From an uncultured Rhodanobacteraceae bacterium (lineage in GTDB: Bacteria > Pseudomonadota > Gammaproteobacteria > Xanthomonadales > Ahniellaceae): DNA of 20,416 nt. The notes beneath the pieces are model-generated. The model was not told the origin of the DNA, did not search any database, and saw nothing but the letters and a program-made list of their open reading frames with translations. Both the position numbers and the translations under genes were made by a program. How positions within the stretch are numbered: the first letter of the stretch is position 1; the number at the start of each line of letters is the position of its first letter. The DNA is taken from positions 1 through 20,416 of the forward strand of contig CALMWD010000490.1 in the NCBI GenBank assembly GCA_937873105.1. The letters run 5' to 3'. Positions 6,779-20,136 of this stretch are shown one piece after another.

Positions 6779-8107
6779 ATGCCCAAGCCCACCTTCAACG
6801 TGCTGCGCTCGCGCGCCTGGCAGGTCTCGCTGGGACGGCTGCTGCTGCTGTTCGCGATCGCGCTGATCGTCGGCCTGGCCAGCGGCCAGGTCGTGCCGGC
6901 GCTGCTCGCGATGTTCGCCGGCTATTCGCTGTGGTCGCTCTACAGCCTGCTGCGCGTGCAGCGCTGGCTGCTGTCGCGCTCGCGGCTGCCGCCGCCGTCC
7001 GACATGGGCGTGTGGAGCGACGTGGCCGAATTCATCTATCGCCGCCACCAGGGCAGCCGCAACCGCCAGCGCCGCCTGGTGCGACTGCTGCGCGCCTACC
7101 GCGAGGCCGCGGCGGTGCTGCCCGACGGCGTCGTCGTGCTCAGCGCCATGCGCCAGATCGTCTGGTTCAACGAATCGGCGGCGCGCCTGCTCGGCCTCGA
7201 CGCGCAACACGACCGCGGCCTGATCATCGACCGCCGGGTGCGCAATCCGCAGATCCTGGCCTGGCTGGCGCAGGCCCGCGCGAACGATCCGCTGATCGAC
7301 GTGCCGGCCCCGGCCAATCCCGACGTGCGCATGAGCATGCGCCTGATCCCCTACGCCCAGGGACAGTGGCTGCTGGTGGTGCGCGACGTCTCGACCCTGC
7401 TCAAGCTGGAACAGGTGCGCCGCGATTTCGTCGCCAACGTTTCGCACGAGCTGCGCACGCCGCTGACCGTGCTGCACGGCTACCTCGACCTGATCGAATC
7501 CGGACACGACCCCGAACTCGACGGCATGGTGCGCGAGATGCGCAAGCAATCGGCGCGCATGGCCCAGATCGTCGAGGACCTGCTGACGCTGTCGCGCCTC
7601 GACGCCCAGGCCGACACCCATGACGAGCCGATCGCCATGGGCGCCATGCTGGCCGGACTGCGCCGCGACGCCGAGGCCCTGTCGCAGCAACAACACGAGT
7701 TCCGCGTCGAGGCGCAGTCGACGCGCGACCTGCGCGGCTCGGCCAAGGACCTGCACAGCGCCTTCGCCAACCTGGTGGCGAACGCGGTGCGCTACACCCC
7801 GCCGGGCGGAACCATCGTCCTACGCTGGTTCGACGAGGACGGCGGCGCCTGCTTCTCGGTGCAGGACAGCGGCTGCGGCATCCCGGCCGAACACCTGCCG
7901 CGCGTCACCGAGCGCTTCTACCGCGTCTCGACTAGCCGCTCGCGCGACAAGGGCGGGACCGGCCTGGGCCTGTCCATCGTCAAGCACGTGCTCGGCCTGC
8001 ACCAGGCGCGACTGGAGATCCAGAGCGAGGTCGGCGTCGGCAGCACCTTCTCGGCGCACTTCCCGGCCGAGCGCGTGATCGACGCCATCGCGCCCGAATC
8101 CGCCTGA
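6779..8107 (+). CDS. phoR: Phosphate regulon sensor histidine kinase PhoR
   Basis: A 442-residue inner-membrane sensor kinase. Two adjacent hydrophobic segments (about 17-35 and 38-58) anchor it with almost no periplasmic part, as in E. coli PhoR. An arginine-rich linker and a PAS domain (about 105-205, starting LPDGVVVLS) follow. The dimerisation/phosphotransfer domain has His223 in NVSHELRTPL. The ATPase domain has the N box (NLVANAVRYTPPGG, near 331), G1 (DSGCGIP, near 363) and G2 (GGTGLGLSIV, near 392). It phosphorylates and dephosphorylates PhoB, normally with PstSCAB-PhoU, which are not in this window. It begins 17 bp after phoB, consistent with an operon. Confidence 0.95.
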   Translation: MPKPTFNVLRSRAWQVSLGRLLLLFAIALIVGLASGQVVPALLAMFAGYSLWSLYSLLRVQRWLLSRSRLPPPSDMGVWSDVAEFIYRRHQGSRNRQRRLVRLLRAYREAAAVLPDGVVVLSAMRQIVWFNESAARLLGLDAQHDRGLIIDRRVRNPQILAWLAQARANDPLIDVPAPANPDVRMSMRLIPYAQGQWLLVVRDVSTLLKLEQVRRDFVANVSHELRTPLTVLHGYLDLIESGHDPELDGMVREMRKQSARMAQIVEDLLTLSRLDAQADTHDEPIAMGAMLAGLRRDAEALSQQQHEFRVEAQSTRDLRGSAKDLHSAFANLVANAVRYTPPGGTIVLRWFDEDGGACFSVQDSGCGIPAEHLPRVTERFYRVSTSRSRDKGGTGLGLSIVKHVLGLHQARLEIQSEVGVGSTFSAHFPAERVIDAIAPESA

Positions 8108-8133
8108 CCGGCACCCGCCGCGCTCGCTATGCT
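8104..8133 (+). promoter_or_regulatory. Possible internal sigma-70 promoter for ppk1-ppx
   Basis: CTGACC (8104-8109) and TATGCT (8128-8133) each match the -35 and -10 consensus at four of six positions and are 18 bp apart, in the gap before ppk1. No PhoB box is seen here. Such matches occur by chance, so this is tentative. Confidence 0.25.
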
Positions 8134-8160
8134 TGCCCCGATTCCTCCCGAGCGATTCCC

Positions 8161-10221
8161 ATGAGCAAGACCCGCGACCTGCGCGACCCGACGCTGTACA
8201 TCAATCGCGAACTGTCGCAGATCGAGTTCAACTTCCGCGTGCTGGCCCAGGCCCAGGACCCGACGGTACCCCTGCTCGAGCGCGTGCGCTTCCTGTGCAT
8301 CTGCTCCTCGAACATCGACGAGTTCTTCGAGATCCGCGTCGCCGCGCTGAAGTTCGGCGGCGTCACCGTCGGCCCAGACGGACTCAGCTTCCAGGAAACG
8401 CTCAATCGCGTGCGTTCGCGCGCGCTGGAGCTGCTGGAAGAACAGTACCGCCTGTGGAACAGGACGCTGCGTCCGGCGCTGGCCGAACAGGGCATCCGCG
8501 TGCTGCTGCGCGACGAATGGAACGCCAAGCAGCGGCGCTGGCTCCAGGGCTATTTCCAGAACGAGATCCTGCCCGTGCTGTCGCCGCTCGGCCTCGATCC
8601 CGCCCATCCGTTTCCGCGCATCCTCAACAAGTCCCTGAACCTGGCGGTGCTGCTCAAGGGCAAGGACGCGTTCGGGCGCGAAGGCAACATGGCCCTGGTG
8701 CGCGCGCCGCGCTCGTTGCCGCGCGTCATCCGCCTGCCCGGCGAGCTCTCGGACGGCACCCAGGACTTCGTGCTGCTCTCGGGCGTGCTCCAGGAATTCG
8801 TCGACGAATTGTTCCCGGGCATGCAGGTCAAGGGCTCCTACCAGTTCCGCGTGACCCGCAACAGCGAACTGTCCCTGGACGAGGACGAGGCCGAGAACCT
8901 CGCCCACGCGATGAAGGAGGAACTGCAGGAACGCGGCTTCGCGCACGCTGTCCGCCTCGAGGTGGCGGATGCGTTGCCGCGTCCGACGCTGAAGATCCTG
9001 ATGGCCAACTTCGCCGTCGCCGAGGACGACGTCTATCGCTGCCAGGGCCCGGTGAACCTCAATCGCGTCATGGCGATCTACGACATGATCGACCGCTCCG
9101 ACCTCAAGTTCCCGAAGTTCACGCCGCGCATCGACCCGCGCATCAACAACGTGCCGACGATCTTCGACGCCATTCGCGGCGGCGACATCCTGCTGCACCA
9201 TCCGTTCGATTCGTTCGCCACCGTGCTGGAGTTCGTGCGCCAGGCCGCGACCGATCCCGGCGTGCTCGCGATCAAGCAGACGCTGTACCGCGCCGGCAAG
9301 GACTCGCCGCTGGTCGGCTACCTGATCGAGGCGGCGCGCGCCGGCAAGGACGTGACCGTGGTCATCGAACTGCGCGCGCGCTTTGACGAGGAAGCCAATC
9401 TCAGCCTCGCCGATCGGCTGCAGGAAGCCGGCGTGCAGGTCGTGTACGGCGTCGTCGGCTACAAGACCCACGCCAAGATGATGCTGGTGGTACGCCGCGA
9501 ATCGAACGGATTGCGCCGCTACGTGCACCTGTCGACCGGCAACTACCACGCCAGCACCGCGCGCGCCTACACCGACCTGGCGCTGATGACCTGCGACGCC
9601 GAGATCGGCGAGGACGTGCACAAGCTGTTCCAGCAGCTCTCCGGGCTCGGCCCGGTGATCAAGCTCAAGCGCCTGCTGCAGTCGCCGTTCACGCTGCACA
9701 AGACGCTGATGCTGAAGATCGAACGCGAGATCGCGCACGCCAAGCAGGGCAAGCCGGCGGCGATCCGCGCCAAGATCAACCACCTCAACGAACCGGGCGT
9801 GATCCGCCTGCTCTACGAGGCCTCGCAGGCGGGCGTGAAGAGCGACCTGACCGTGCGCGGCACCTGCGCGCTGCGTCCGGGCGTGCCCGGGGTGTCCGAG
9901 CACATCCGCGTGCGTTCGCTGGTCGGCCGCTTCCTCGAACACAGCCGCGTCTACTGGTTCCAGAACGACCAGGACCCGGAGATCTATTGCTCCAGCGCCG
10001 ACTGGCTCGAACGCAACCTGCTGCGCCGCGTCGAAACCTGCTTCCCGATCCTCGACGTCGAGATCGCCAGGCGCGTCTACGACGAGGAGATCGAGAACTA
10101 CCTCGCCGACAACCAGCAGGCCTGGTCGCTCGACGCCGACGGCCGGTACGCGCGCGTCGAAGCCGGCGACGCCATGCCGCATTCGGCGCAGCAGTCCCTG
10201 CTCGCCCGGCTCTGCGGATGA
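8161..10221 (+). CDS. ppk1: Polyphosphate kinase 1
   Basis: Reversible polymerisation of the ATP gamma-phosphate into inorganic polyphosphate. The 686 residues match the PPK1 family (E. coli 688). The N-terminal domain begins LYINRELSQIEFN, the family hallmark. The catalytic domains carry the autophosphorylated histidine His437 in GYKTHAK (His435 in E. coli) and the second essential histidine His594 in FLEHSRVYWF (His592). The nucleotide-contact segments IKQTLYR, LSTGNYH and RGTCALRPG are intact. The ATG at 8161 is 53 bp after phoR. The stop overlaps the ppx start (ATGA). Pairing with phoBR and ppx puts it in phosphate storage and stress response. Confidence 0.97.
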   Translation: MSKTRDLRDPTLYINRELSQIEFNFRVLAQAQDPTVPLLERVRFLCICSSNIDEFFEIRVAALKFGGVTVGPDGLSFQETLNRVRSRALELLEEQYRLWNRTLRPALAEQGIRVLLRDEWNAKQRRWLQGYFQNEILPVLSPLGLDPAHPFPRILNKSLNLAVLLKGKDAFGREGNMALVRAPRSLPRVIRLPGELSDGTQDFVLLSGVLQEFVDELFPGMQVKGSYQFRVTRNSELSLDEDEAENLAHAMKEELQERGFAHAVRLEVADALPRPTLKILMANFAVAEDDVYRCQGPVNLNRVMAIYDMIDRSDLKFPKFTPRIDPRINNVPTIFDAIRGGDILLHHPFDSFATVLEFVRQAATDPGVLAIKQTLYRAGKDSPLVGYLIEAARAGKDVTVVIELRARFDEEANLSLADRLQEAGVQVVYGVVGYKTHAKMMLVVRRESNGLRRYVHLSTGNYHASTARAYTDLALMTCDAEIGEDVHKLFQQLSGLGPVIKLKRLLQSPFTLHKTLMLKIEREIAHAKQGKPAAIRAKINHLNEPGVIRLLYEASQAGVKSDLTVRGTCALRPGVPGVSEHIRVRSLVGRFLEHSRVYWFQNDQDPEIYCSSADWLERNLLRRVETCFPILDVEIARRVYDEEIENYLADNQQAWSLDADGRYARVEAGDAMPHSAQQSLLARLCG

Positions 10222-11732
10222 CGCCCATGCACGCACCGATCCCCGAAGGCGAGGAACTGGCTGCGGTCGATCTCGGATCGAACAGCTTCCATCTCGTCGT
10301 CGCCCGCTACGAAAAGGGCCAGCTGCAGGTCATCGACCGCCTGCGCGAGGCGGTGCGGCTCGCGGCCGGGCTCGGCGAGGACGGCTCGCTGACGAACGAC
10401 AAGCGCCGCCAGGCCCTGGCCTGCCTGGCCCAGTTCGGCCAGCGCATCGCGCACCTGCCCGACGACCGCGTCTGGGCCGTGGGCACCAACACCGTGCGCA
10501 AGCTGAAATCGCCGCGCGCCTTCCTGATCGCCGCCGAGACGGCGCTGGGGCATCCGATCGAAATCGTCTCCGGGCGCGAGGAAGCGCGCCTGATCTACCT
10601 CGGCGTCGCGCACGGCATTCCGGAAAGCAGCAAGCGCCGCCTCGTGGTCGACATCGGCGGCGGCTCCACCGAATTCATCATCGGCGAAGGCTTCAACGCC
10701 CTCGAGCGCGAAAGCCTGCAGATGGGCTGCGTCGCGTCGACGCTGAAGTATTTCCCGGGCGGCGAGATCAGCCGCAAGCGCTACGACGACGCCCGCGCCG
10801 GCATCGCCCTGGAACTGCAGCAGTTCGCGGCCGACTACAAGGCGCGCGGCTGGAAGGAATGCTGGGGCTCGTCCGGCACGATCAAGGCGATCGGCGAGGT
10901 CGCGCACAAGCTCGGCGAGAAGGACGGCTACATCTCGCGCGCGGTGATGGACGAGATCCGCGACGCGCTGATCAAGGCCGGGCATGTCGACGCGATCAAG
11001 CTTCCGGCGCTGAGCGAGGAACGCCGCGCCGTGATCGCCGGCGGCGCCGTGATCCTGCACAGCGTGATCGAGACGCTCGGCATCAAGACCATGCAGGCCT
11101 GCGAAACCGCGATGCGCGAAGGCCTGCTCTGGGACATGGTCGGCCGCGCCGAACACCGCGACCCGCGCGAAGCGACGATCGAAGCGCTGTGCCAGCGCTA
11201 CAGCGTCGACGAGGCCCACGCCGAACGCGTCGAACGCAGCGCCCTGACCATGTTCGACGCCGTCGCTCCGGCCTGGAAGCTGGACGAGACGCATCGCACC
11301 TGGCTGCACTTCGCGGCGCGCGTGCACGAACTCGGGCTGGCGATCGCGCACAGCCAGCACCACCAGCATGCCGCCTACATCCTCGCCCACTCCGATCTGG
11401 CCGGCTTCACCCGCCTGGAGCAGCAGGTGCTGGCCGTGGTCGTGCGCGGCCATCGTCGCGGCATTCCGCTCAAGGAACTGAAGTCGGTGCCGGCGCGCGC
11501 CGCGACCGCGGCGCAGCGCCTGATGATCCTGCTGCGCCTGGCCGCGCTGCTGCATCGTTCGCGCGTCGACGAACGCGTGCCCAAACTCGCCATCGAAGGC
11601 GACGACGACAGCCTGCGCCTGTCCCTGCCCGAACGCTGGCTGCAATCGCACCCGCTGACCGAAACCGACCTCGCCCAGGAGAAGGATCACCTCGCCGCGA
11701 TCGACTTCAAGCTGGCCGTGCGCACGGTCTGA
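10218..11732 (+). CDS. ppx: Exopolyphosphatase
   Basis: Processive release of orthophosphate from polyphosphate chains, the counterpart of PPK1; related GppA proteins hydrolyse pppGpp. The 504 residues begin with the ASKHA ATPase-fold core: DLGSNSFH (18-25), GREEAR (119-124; Glu121 matches the catalytic Glu121 of E. coli PPX), and DIGGGSTE (145-152). The C-terminal part from about 310 is the HD-like helical domain with several histidines (HFAARVHELG, HSQHHQHAAY). The ATG at 10218 overlaps the ppk1 stop as ATGA, while an ATG at 10227 would shorten it by three residues. The gene order ppk1-ppx favours Ppx over GppA. Its stop abuts the convergent gltD stop. Confidence 0.95.
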   Translation: MTPMHAPIPEGEELAAVDLGSNSFHLVVARYEKGQLQVIDRLREAVRLAAGLGEDGSLTNDKRRQALACLAQFGQRIAHLPDDRVWAVGTNTVRKLKSPRAFLIAAETALGHPIEIVSGREEARLIYLGVAHGIPESSKRRLVVDIGGGSTEFIIGEGFNALERESLQMGCVASTLKYFPGGEISRKRYDDARAGIALELQQFAADYKARGWKECWGSSGTIKAIGEVAHKLGEKDGYISRAVMDEIRDALIKAGHVDAIKLPALSEERRAVIAGGAVILHSVIETLGIKTMQACETAMREGLLWDMVGRAEHRDPREATIEALCQRYSVDEAHAERVERSALTMFDAVAPAWKLDETHRTWLHFAARVHELGLAIAHSQHHQHAAYILAHSDLAGFTRLEQQVLAVVVRGHRRGIPLKELKSVPARAATAAQRLMILLRLAALLHRSRVDERVPKLAIEGDDDSLRLSLPERWLQSHPLTETDLAQEKDHLAAIDFKLAVRTV

Positions 11733-17671
<5,939 letters not shown>

Positions 17672-17751
17672 GTCGTTCGCCCATGATGCGTCGCGGCGCG
17701 AATGCGTCGTGACGCGGTGAATGCCATGTACAAGCTGGTATCGGGCACGCG

Positions 17752-17767
17752 TAGAGCCTTGGCTCTA
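17752..17767. promoter_or_regulatory. Inverted repeat upstream of gltB (possible operator)
   Basis: TAGAGCC-TT-GGCTCTA is a perfect 7-bp inverted repeat with a 2-bp centre, about 80 bp upstream of the gltB start, in the only sizeable gap before the gltBD operon. A compact palindrome in this place may bind a dimeric regulator. I see no convincing -35/-10 pair beside it. Confidence 0.35.
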
Positions 17768-17813
17768 AGGCATCGGAGAAAACACCGACATCGAGATGCC
17801 ACCTGGGTCGACA

Positions 17814-17838
17814 CGGCCGGCCTCGAACGGGCCGGCCG
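17814..17838 (-). terminator. Hairpin after the haloperoxidase-family gene
   Basis: CGGCCGGCC (17814-17822) and GGCCGGCCG (17830-17838) form a perfect 9-bp GC stem with a 7-nt loop, starting 16 bp after the stop at 17855. No U-tract follows on the minus strand. The position fits a transcription terminator separating this gene from gltBD, which is transcribed in the same direction. Confidence 0.5.
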
Positions 17839-17854
17839 CGCAAGCGTGCGTGGA

Positions 17855-19261
17855 TCAAATCGTGATCGTGCGGCCGTCGAACCGGCTCAGCGCGAATCCG
17901 GCGAAGGACTCCGGGTAGGTGGTGCGGATGTCGGCGAGGAAGGCGAGCCCGACCTGTTCGCCGAGCCGCAGCCCCTCGATACCGTCCGACCAGTAGTGCA
18001 CGCCGGCGATATTGCGCCCGGTCGCGATGTTCGACGCCAGTTTGTCGAGTTCTCCGCCAACCGTGAGTGTGCCGCTGTAGGCCTCCAGCGCCGTGCCGTC
18101 GTCGCTGGCGACCACCGGATTCGGCAGCACGAAGCCTTCCTTGAAGAAGGCCTTCAGGACGGTGACGCAGGCGCCGGCGATCGCGGCATGGCCGGCCGGA
18201 TAGGACGGATGCGTCGGCGAGCCTTCGGGGAAGGCCTGGGGCAGGAGCAGGCTGCCGTGCGCGGCGTGCACGCGGTCGAGCACCGGCGACGCGATCAGCT
18301 TGGCGTGGATCGGATAGCTGCGCGCGGCGCTCTCGTTCTGGTGCACCCGCAGCGCGAACGCCTCGGGACGCAAGGTCCGGTTCACCGACCATTTCTGGTA
18401 CCAGGCCGCTTTCAGCGCCAAGGCGGCGACCTGGGCCACCATCGACAACACGTCCGGCCCGCCCATGCAGACGAAGCCGGCGCGATTCGCGTAGGCCTTG
18501 TAGGGATTGGCGTCGTCGAGGGCCGCACCGCCGAGGGCGAGCAGGATCAGCGCCGCATTGAGAAAGGCCTGGTAGGTGAAGTCCTTGTGCACGTATTCGC
18601 CGAGGTCGCGGCCGCAGCGGGCGTATCCCGGCGCACCCAGCGCCAGCGACTGCGACGGCGCGACGCCGTTCTGGACGCGCAGGCATTCCGCCAGCGAGGT
18701 CATGAAGTCGACGCCATGCAGCCCCGCCGCGTATTTCTGGGTGATCGTGGTCATGCCGTAAGGAACCGGCTTCCACAGGAACTGCGAGAGGTAAGGCCCG
18801 ACCTTTTCGCCGCTGGTGACGCCGCGGAACAGGGTTTGCGGCGTCACGTCGTGAAACAGGGCGAACCGGCGCAGGTCGGCGACCGCGGCGGCGGCGAGTT
18901 CGGAGTCGTCGTAGCGCTCGAACGGCACGTCGCGCAACAGCGCCATCCAGTAGACCTCGCACATTTCGGCGGCGCGCTGTTCGCTGGCGAACGTCGGCGC
19001 CGCGGCAATGCGCAGCCGCGTCGGATCCGCGCCCTCCATCTGGAAGGCCCAGGCGTCCTGCGGACTCACCTGCCTGGCGGTGCCGCCCATCGGCACCGCG
19101 GCCCAATCGGCTTCCAGATTGCTCGTGCAGGCGCGCTGCAGCGCCCGGTATGCGCTCGCGTCGACCTCGCCGAAGGCGTCGTGCGGCAGGCCTTTCGAAT
19201 ACTGCGCCGCGAAGTTCGCGACCGCCTGCTCGTCGCCGTTGCCGACCGGGTCGGCCATCAT
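17855..19261 (-). CDS. Vanadium-dependent haloperoxidase / PAP2-fold family protein
   Basis: The vanadate/phosphate-binding signature of vanadium haloperoxidases is present in order (numbering from 19261): Lys290 and Arg298 in KWSVNRTLRPE, Gly357-His358 in PSYPAGHA, and Arg416 and His422 in TGRNIAGVHYWSDG. The wider context (PYG..TQKY, KW...RPEAF, GIEGLRLGE) resembles the bromoperoxidase branch of red algae and cyanobacteria. Those enzymes oxidise halide with H2O2; phosphatases of the same fold are an alternative. The serine normally before Gly-His is Ala356 here. No Sec signal or membrane segment, so probably cytoplasmic. The start is uncertain: ATG codons at 19261 and 19258 precede the NGDE region where similarity begins. 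An ATG at 19387 would add 42 residues of low-complexity character without a Shine-Dalgarno. About 468 residues. Confidence 0.82.
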   Translation of the reverse strand: MMADPVGNGDEQAVANFAAQYSKGLPHDAFGEVDASAYRALQRACTSNLEADWAAVPMGGTARQVSPQDAWAFQMEGADPTRLRIAAAPTFASEQRAAEMCEVYWMALLRDVPFERYDDSELAAAAVADLRRFALFHDVTPQTLFRGVTSGEKVGPYLSQFLWKPVPYGMTTITQKYAAGLHGVDFMTSLAECLRVQNGVAPSQSLALGAPGYARCGRDLGEYVHKDFTYQAFLNAALILLALGGAALDDANPYKAYANRAGFVCMGGPDVLSMVAQVAALALKAAWYQKWSVNRTLRPEAFALRVHQNESAARSYPIHAKLIASPVLDRVHAAHGSLLLPQAFPEGSPTHPSYPAGHAAIAGACVTVLKAFFKEGFVLPNPVVASDDGTALEAYSGTLTVGGELDKLASNIATGRNIAGVHYWSDGIEGLRLGEQVGLAFLADIRTTYPESFAGFALSRFDGRTITI

Positions 19262-19399
19262 GCCGGACAGATTGGCGGTGGCATCGCAGAACTCAACTGG
19301 CGCGTGATTCCGTGCCCGTTTCGCGCAAAGCTGGGACTCGCCGTGACCGCCGGGCGCGGTCCTGCAGCGGTCGAACGACCGGAGCATGAGGAAGGAGAC

Positions 19400-19423
19400 A
19401 TGGGCAAGGGAGCGTCTGATTGA
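19400..19423 (+). CDS. Possible seven-codon leader ORF
   Basis: ATG at 19400 reads MGKGASD and stops at TGA 19421-19423, overlapping the TTG start of the next gene as TTGA. AGGA at 19389-19392 is a possible Shine-Dalgarno at normal spacing; the stronger AAGGAG next to it is only 2 nt from the ATG. It could couple translation into the membrane protein, or be the true N-terminus displaced by one base. It may equally be chance. Confidence 0.25.
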   Translation: MGKGASD

Positions 19424-19761
19424 GCACCGACAAGGACGGACGAAACATCTGCCGCACCCTGCGGCGCGTCGAGCGTCGCTTTCCGGGACGCTTCGCGCAT
19501 TTCCTGCGCTGGCTGCGGCACCCCGCCTCGCGCTGGGTGCGGATTCCGGTCGCCTTGCTGCTGAGCTTCGCCGGCGTGCTGGGATTCCTGCCGGTCCTCG
19601 GCTTCTGGATGCTCCCGCTCGGGCTCCTGCTGCTGGCGCTGGACTTGCCGCCGCTCCGGCGGCCGTTGCGACGCCTCCTGGTGTGCAGCGAGCGCCGCTG
19701 GCGCAATCAGCAATGGGCGATGCGACGCAAGCGCGACGCGGCGCAACACGAATCGGAATAG
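19420..19761 (+). CDS. Small membrane protein of unknown function
   Basis: A 113-residue protein with a basic N-terminal part (1-40), a hydrophobic hairpin of two closely spaced segments (about 42-57 and 60-75) and a basic C-terminal tail. The turn LPVLGFWMLPLGLLLLALDLP resembles small inner-membrane proteins with a PGPGW-type turn between two helices, found widely in proteobacteria without known function; this is a pattern impression. The start is the TTG at 19420, with AAGGGAG at 19406-19412, 7 nt upstream. No better in-frame ATG exists, but an ATG one frame away at 19400 makes the start doubtful. It is divergent from the haloperoxidase-family gene and convergent with the 120-residue gene. 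Confidence 0.7.
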   Translation: MSTDKDGRNICRTLRRVERRFPGRFAHFLRWLRHPASRWVRIPVALLLSFAGVLGFLPVLGFWMLPLGLLLLALDLPPLRRPLRRLLVCSERRWRNQQWAMRRKRDAAQHESE

Positions 19762-19768
19762 GCGAATC

Positions 19769-19782
19769 CCGGCCTATGCCGG
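19769..19782. terminator. Short hairpin at convergent gene ends
   Basis: CCGGC (19769-19773) and GCCGG (19778-19782) pair around a CTAT loop that includes the stop codon of the minus-strand gene, in the 12-bp gap between two convergent genes. The stem is short and has no U-tract. Confidence 0.25.
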
Positions 19783-20136
19783 CGCCTGCGACGCGACGCG
19801 GCGCGCCATCTCACGGATCCGTCGATCCGCTTCGCTGGCCGCGATGCGGCCACAGCGGATGAACTCGGATTGCGACGCTTCCTCGTCGGTGCAGACGAGC
19901 GACACGACCCGCTCGATCAGCTCGAGGTGCAGCGCGAGTTCGTGGTCGCCGCGCGCGCGAAGCGAGACGCTGTCGAGACCGCCGTCGGCGACGTGGGCCA
20001 TCAGGTGCGCGAAATACGCGCGGCCATGGCCCTCGCAGAAGGCCATGACGTCCTGCGCGCCGCCGAGAAGCGCGCGCAGATTGCGATCGAATTCGGCAAG
20101 CAGCGCGTCGAGCGCCTGACCGCGCTCAACCCGCAC
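19774..20136 (-). CDS. Hypothetical protein, 120 residues, unrecognised
   Basis: I do not recognise this family. The protein is soluble and mostly helical by composition. It opens with [16 protein letters not shown], a central part is rich in His and aromatic residues ([16 protein letters not shown]), a middle segment reads [12 protein letters not shown], and it ends in a basic stretch [12 protein letters not shown]. Two or three cysteines are present but no metal or catalytic motif. The GTG start at 20136 has GAGGTGG 9 nt upstream (20146-20152) and overlaps the rlmB stop by 11 bp, which indicates coupled translation after rlmB. The good ribosome site and overlap make it a likely real gene. 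No function is proposed. Confidence 0.65.
   Translation of the reverse strand: MRVERGQALDALLAEFDRNLRALLGGAQDVMAFCEGHGRAYFAHLMAHVADGGLDSVSLRARGDHELALHLELIERVVSLVCTDEEASQSEFIRCGRIAASEADRRIREMARRVASQAPA

Noticed and set aside
7918..10236. 772-codon open frame antisense to ppk1
   Set aside because: The product is Arg/Asp/His/Val-rich without domain character, and the opposite strand encodes a complete PPK1. Long antisense frames are expected at this GC content.
10098..11690. 530-codon open frame antisense to ppx
   Set aside because: Composition-driven shadow; ppx on the other strand has all family motifs.
19262..19387. N-terminal extension of the haloperoxidase-family protein to the ATG at 19387
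   Set aside because: The added residues look unlike the family and the ATG lacks a Shine-Dalgarno on that strand; not fully excluded.
17702..19423. 573-codon plus-strand frame antisense to the haloperoxidase-family gene
   Set aside because: No domains, and it overlaps a gene with a full active-site signature. Only its last seven codons are discussed, as a possible leader.
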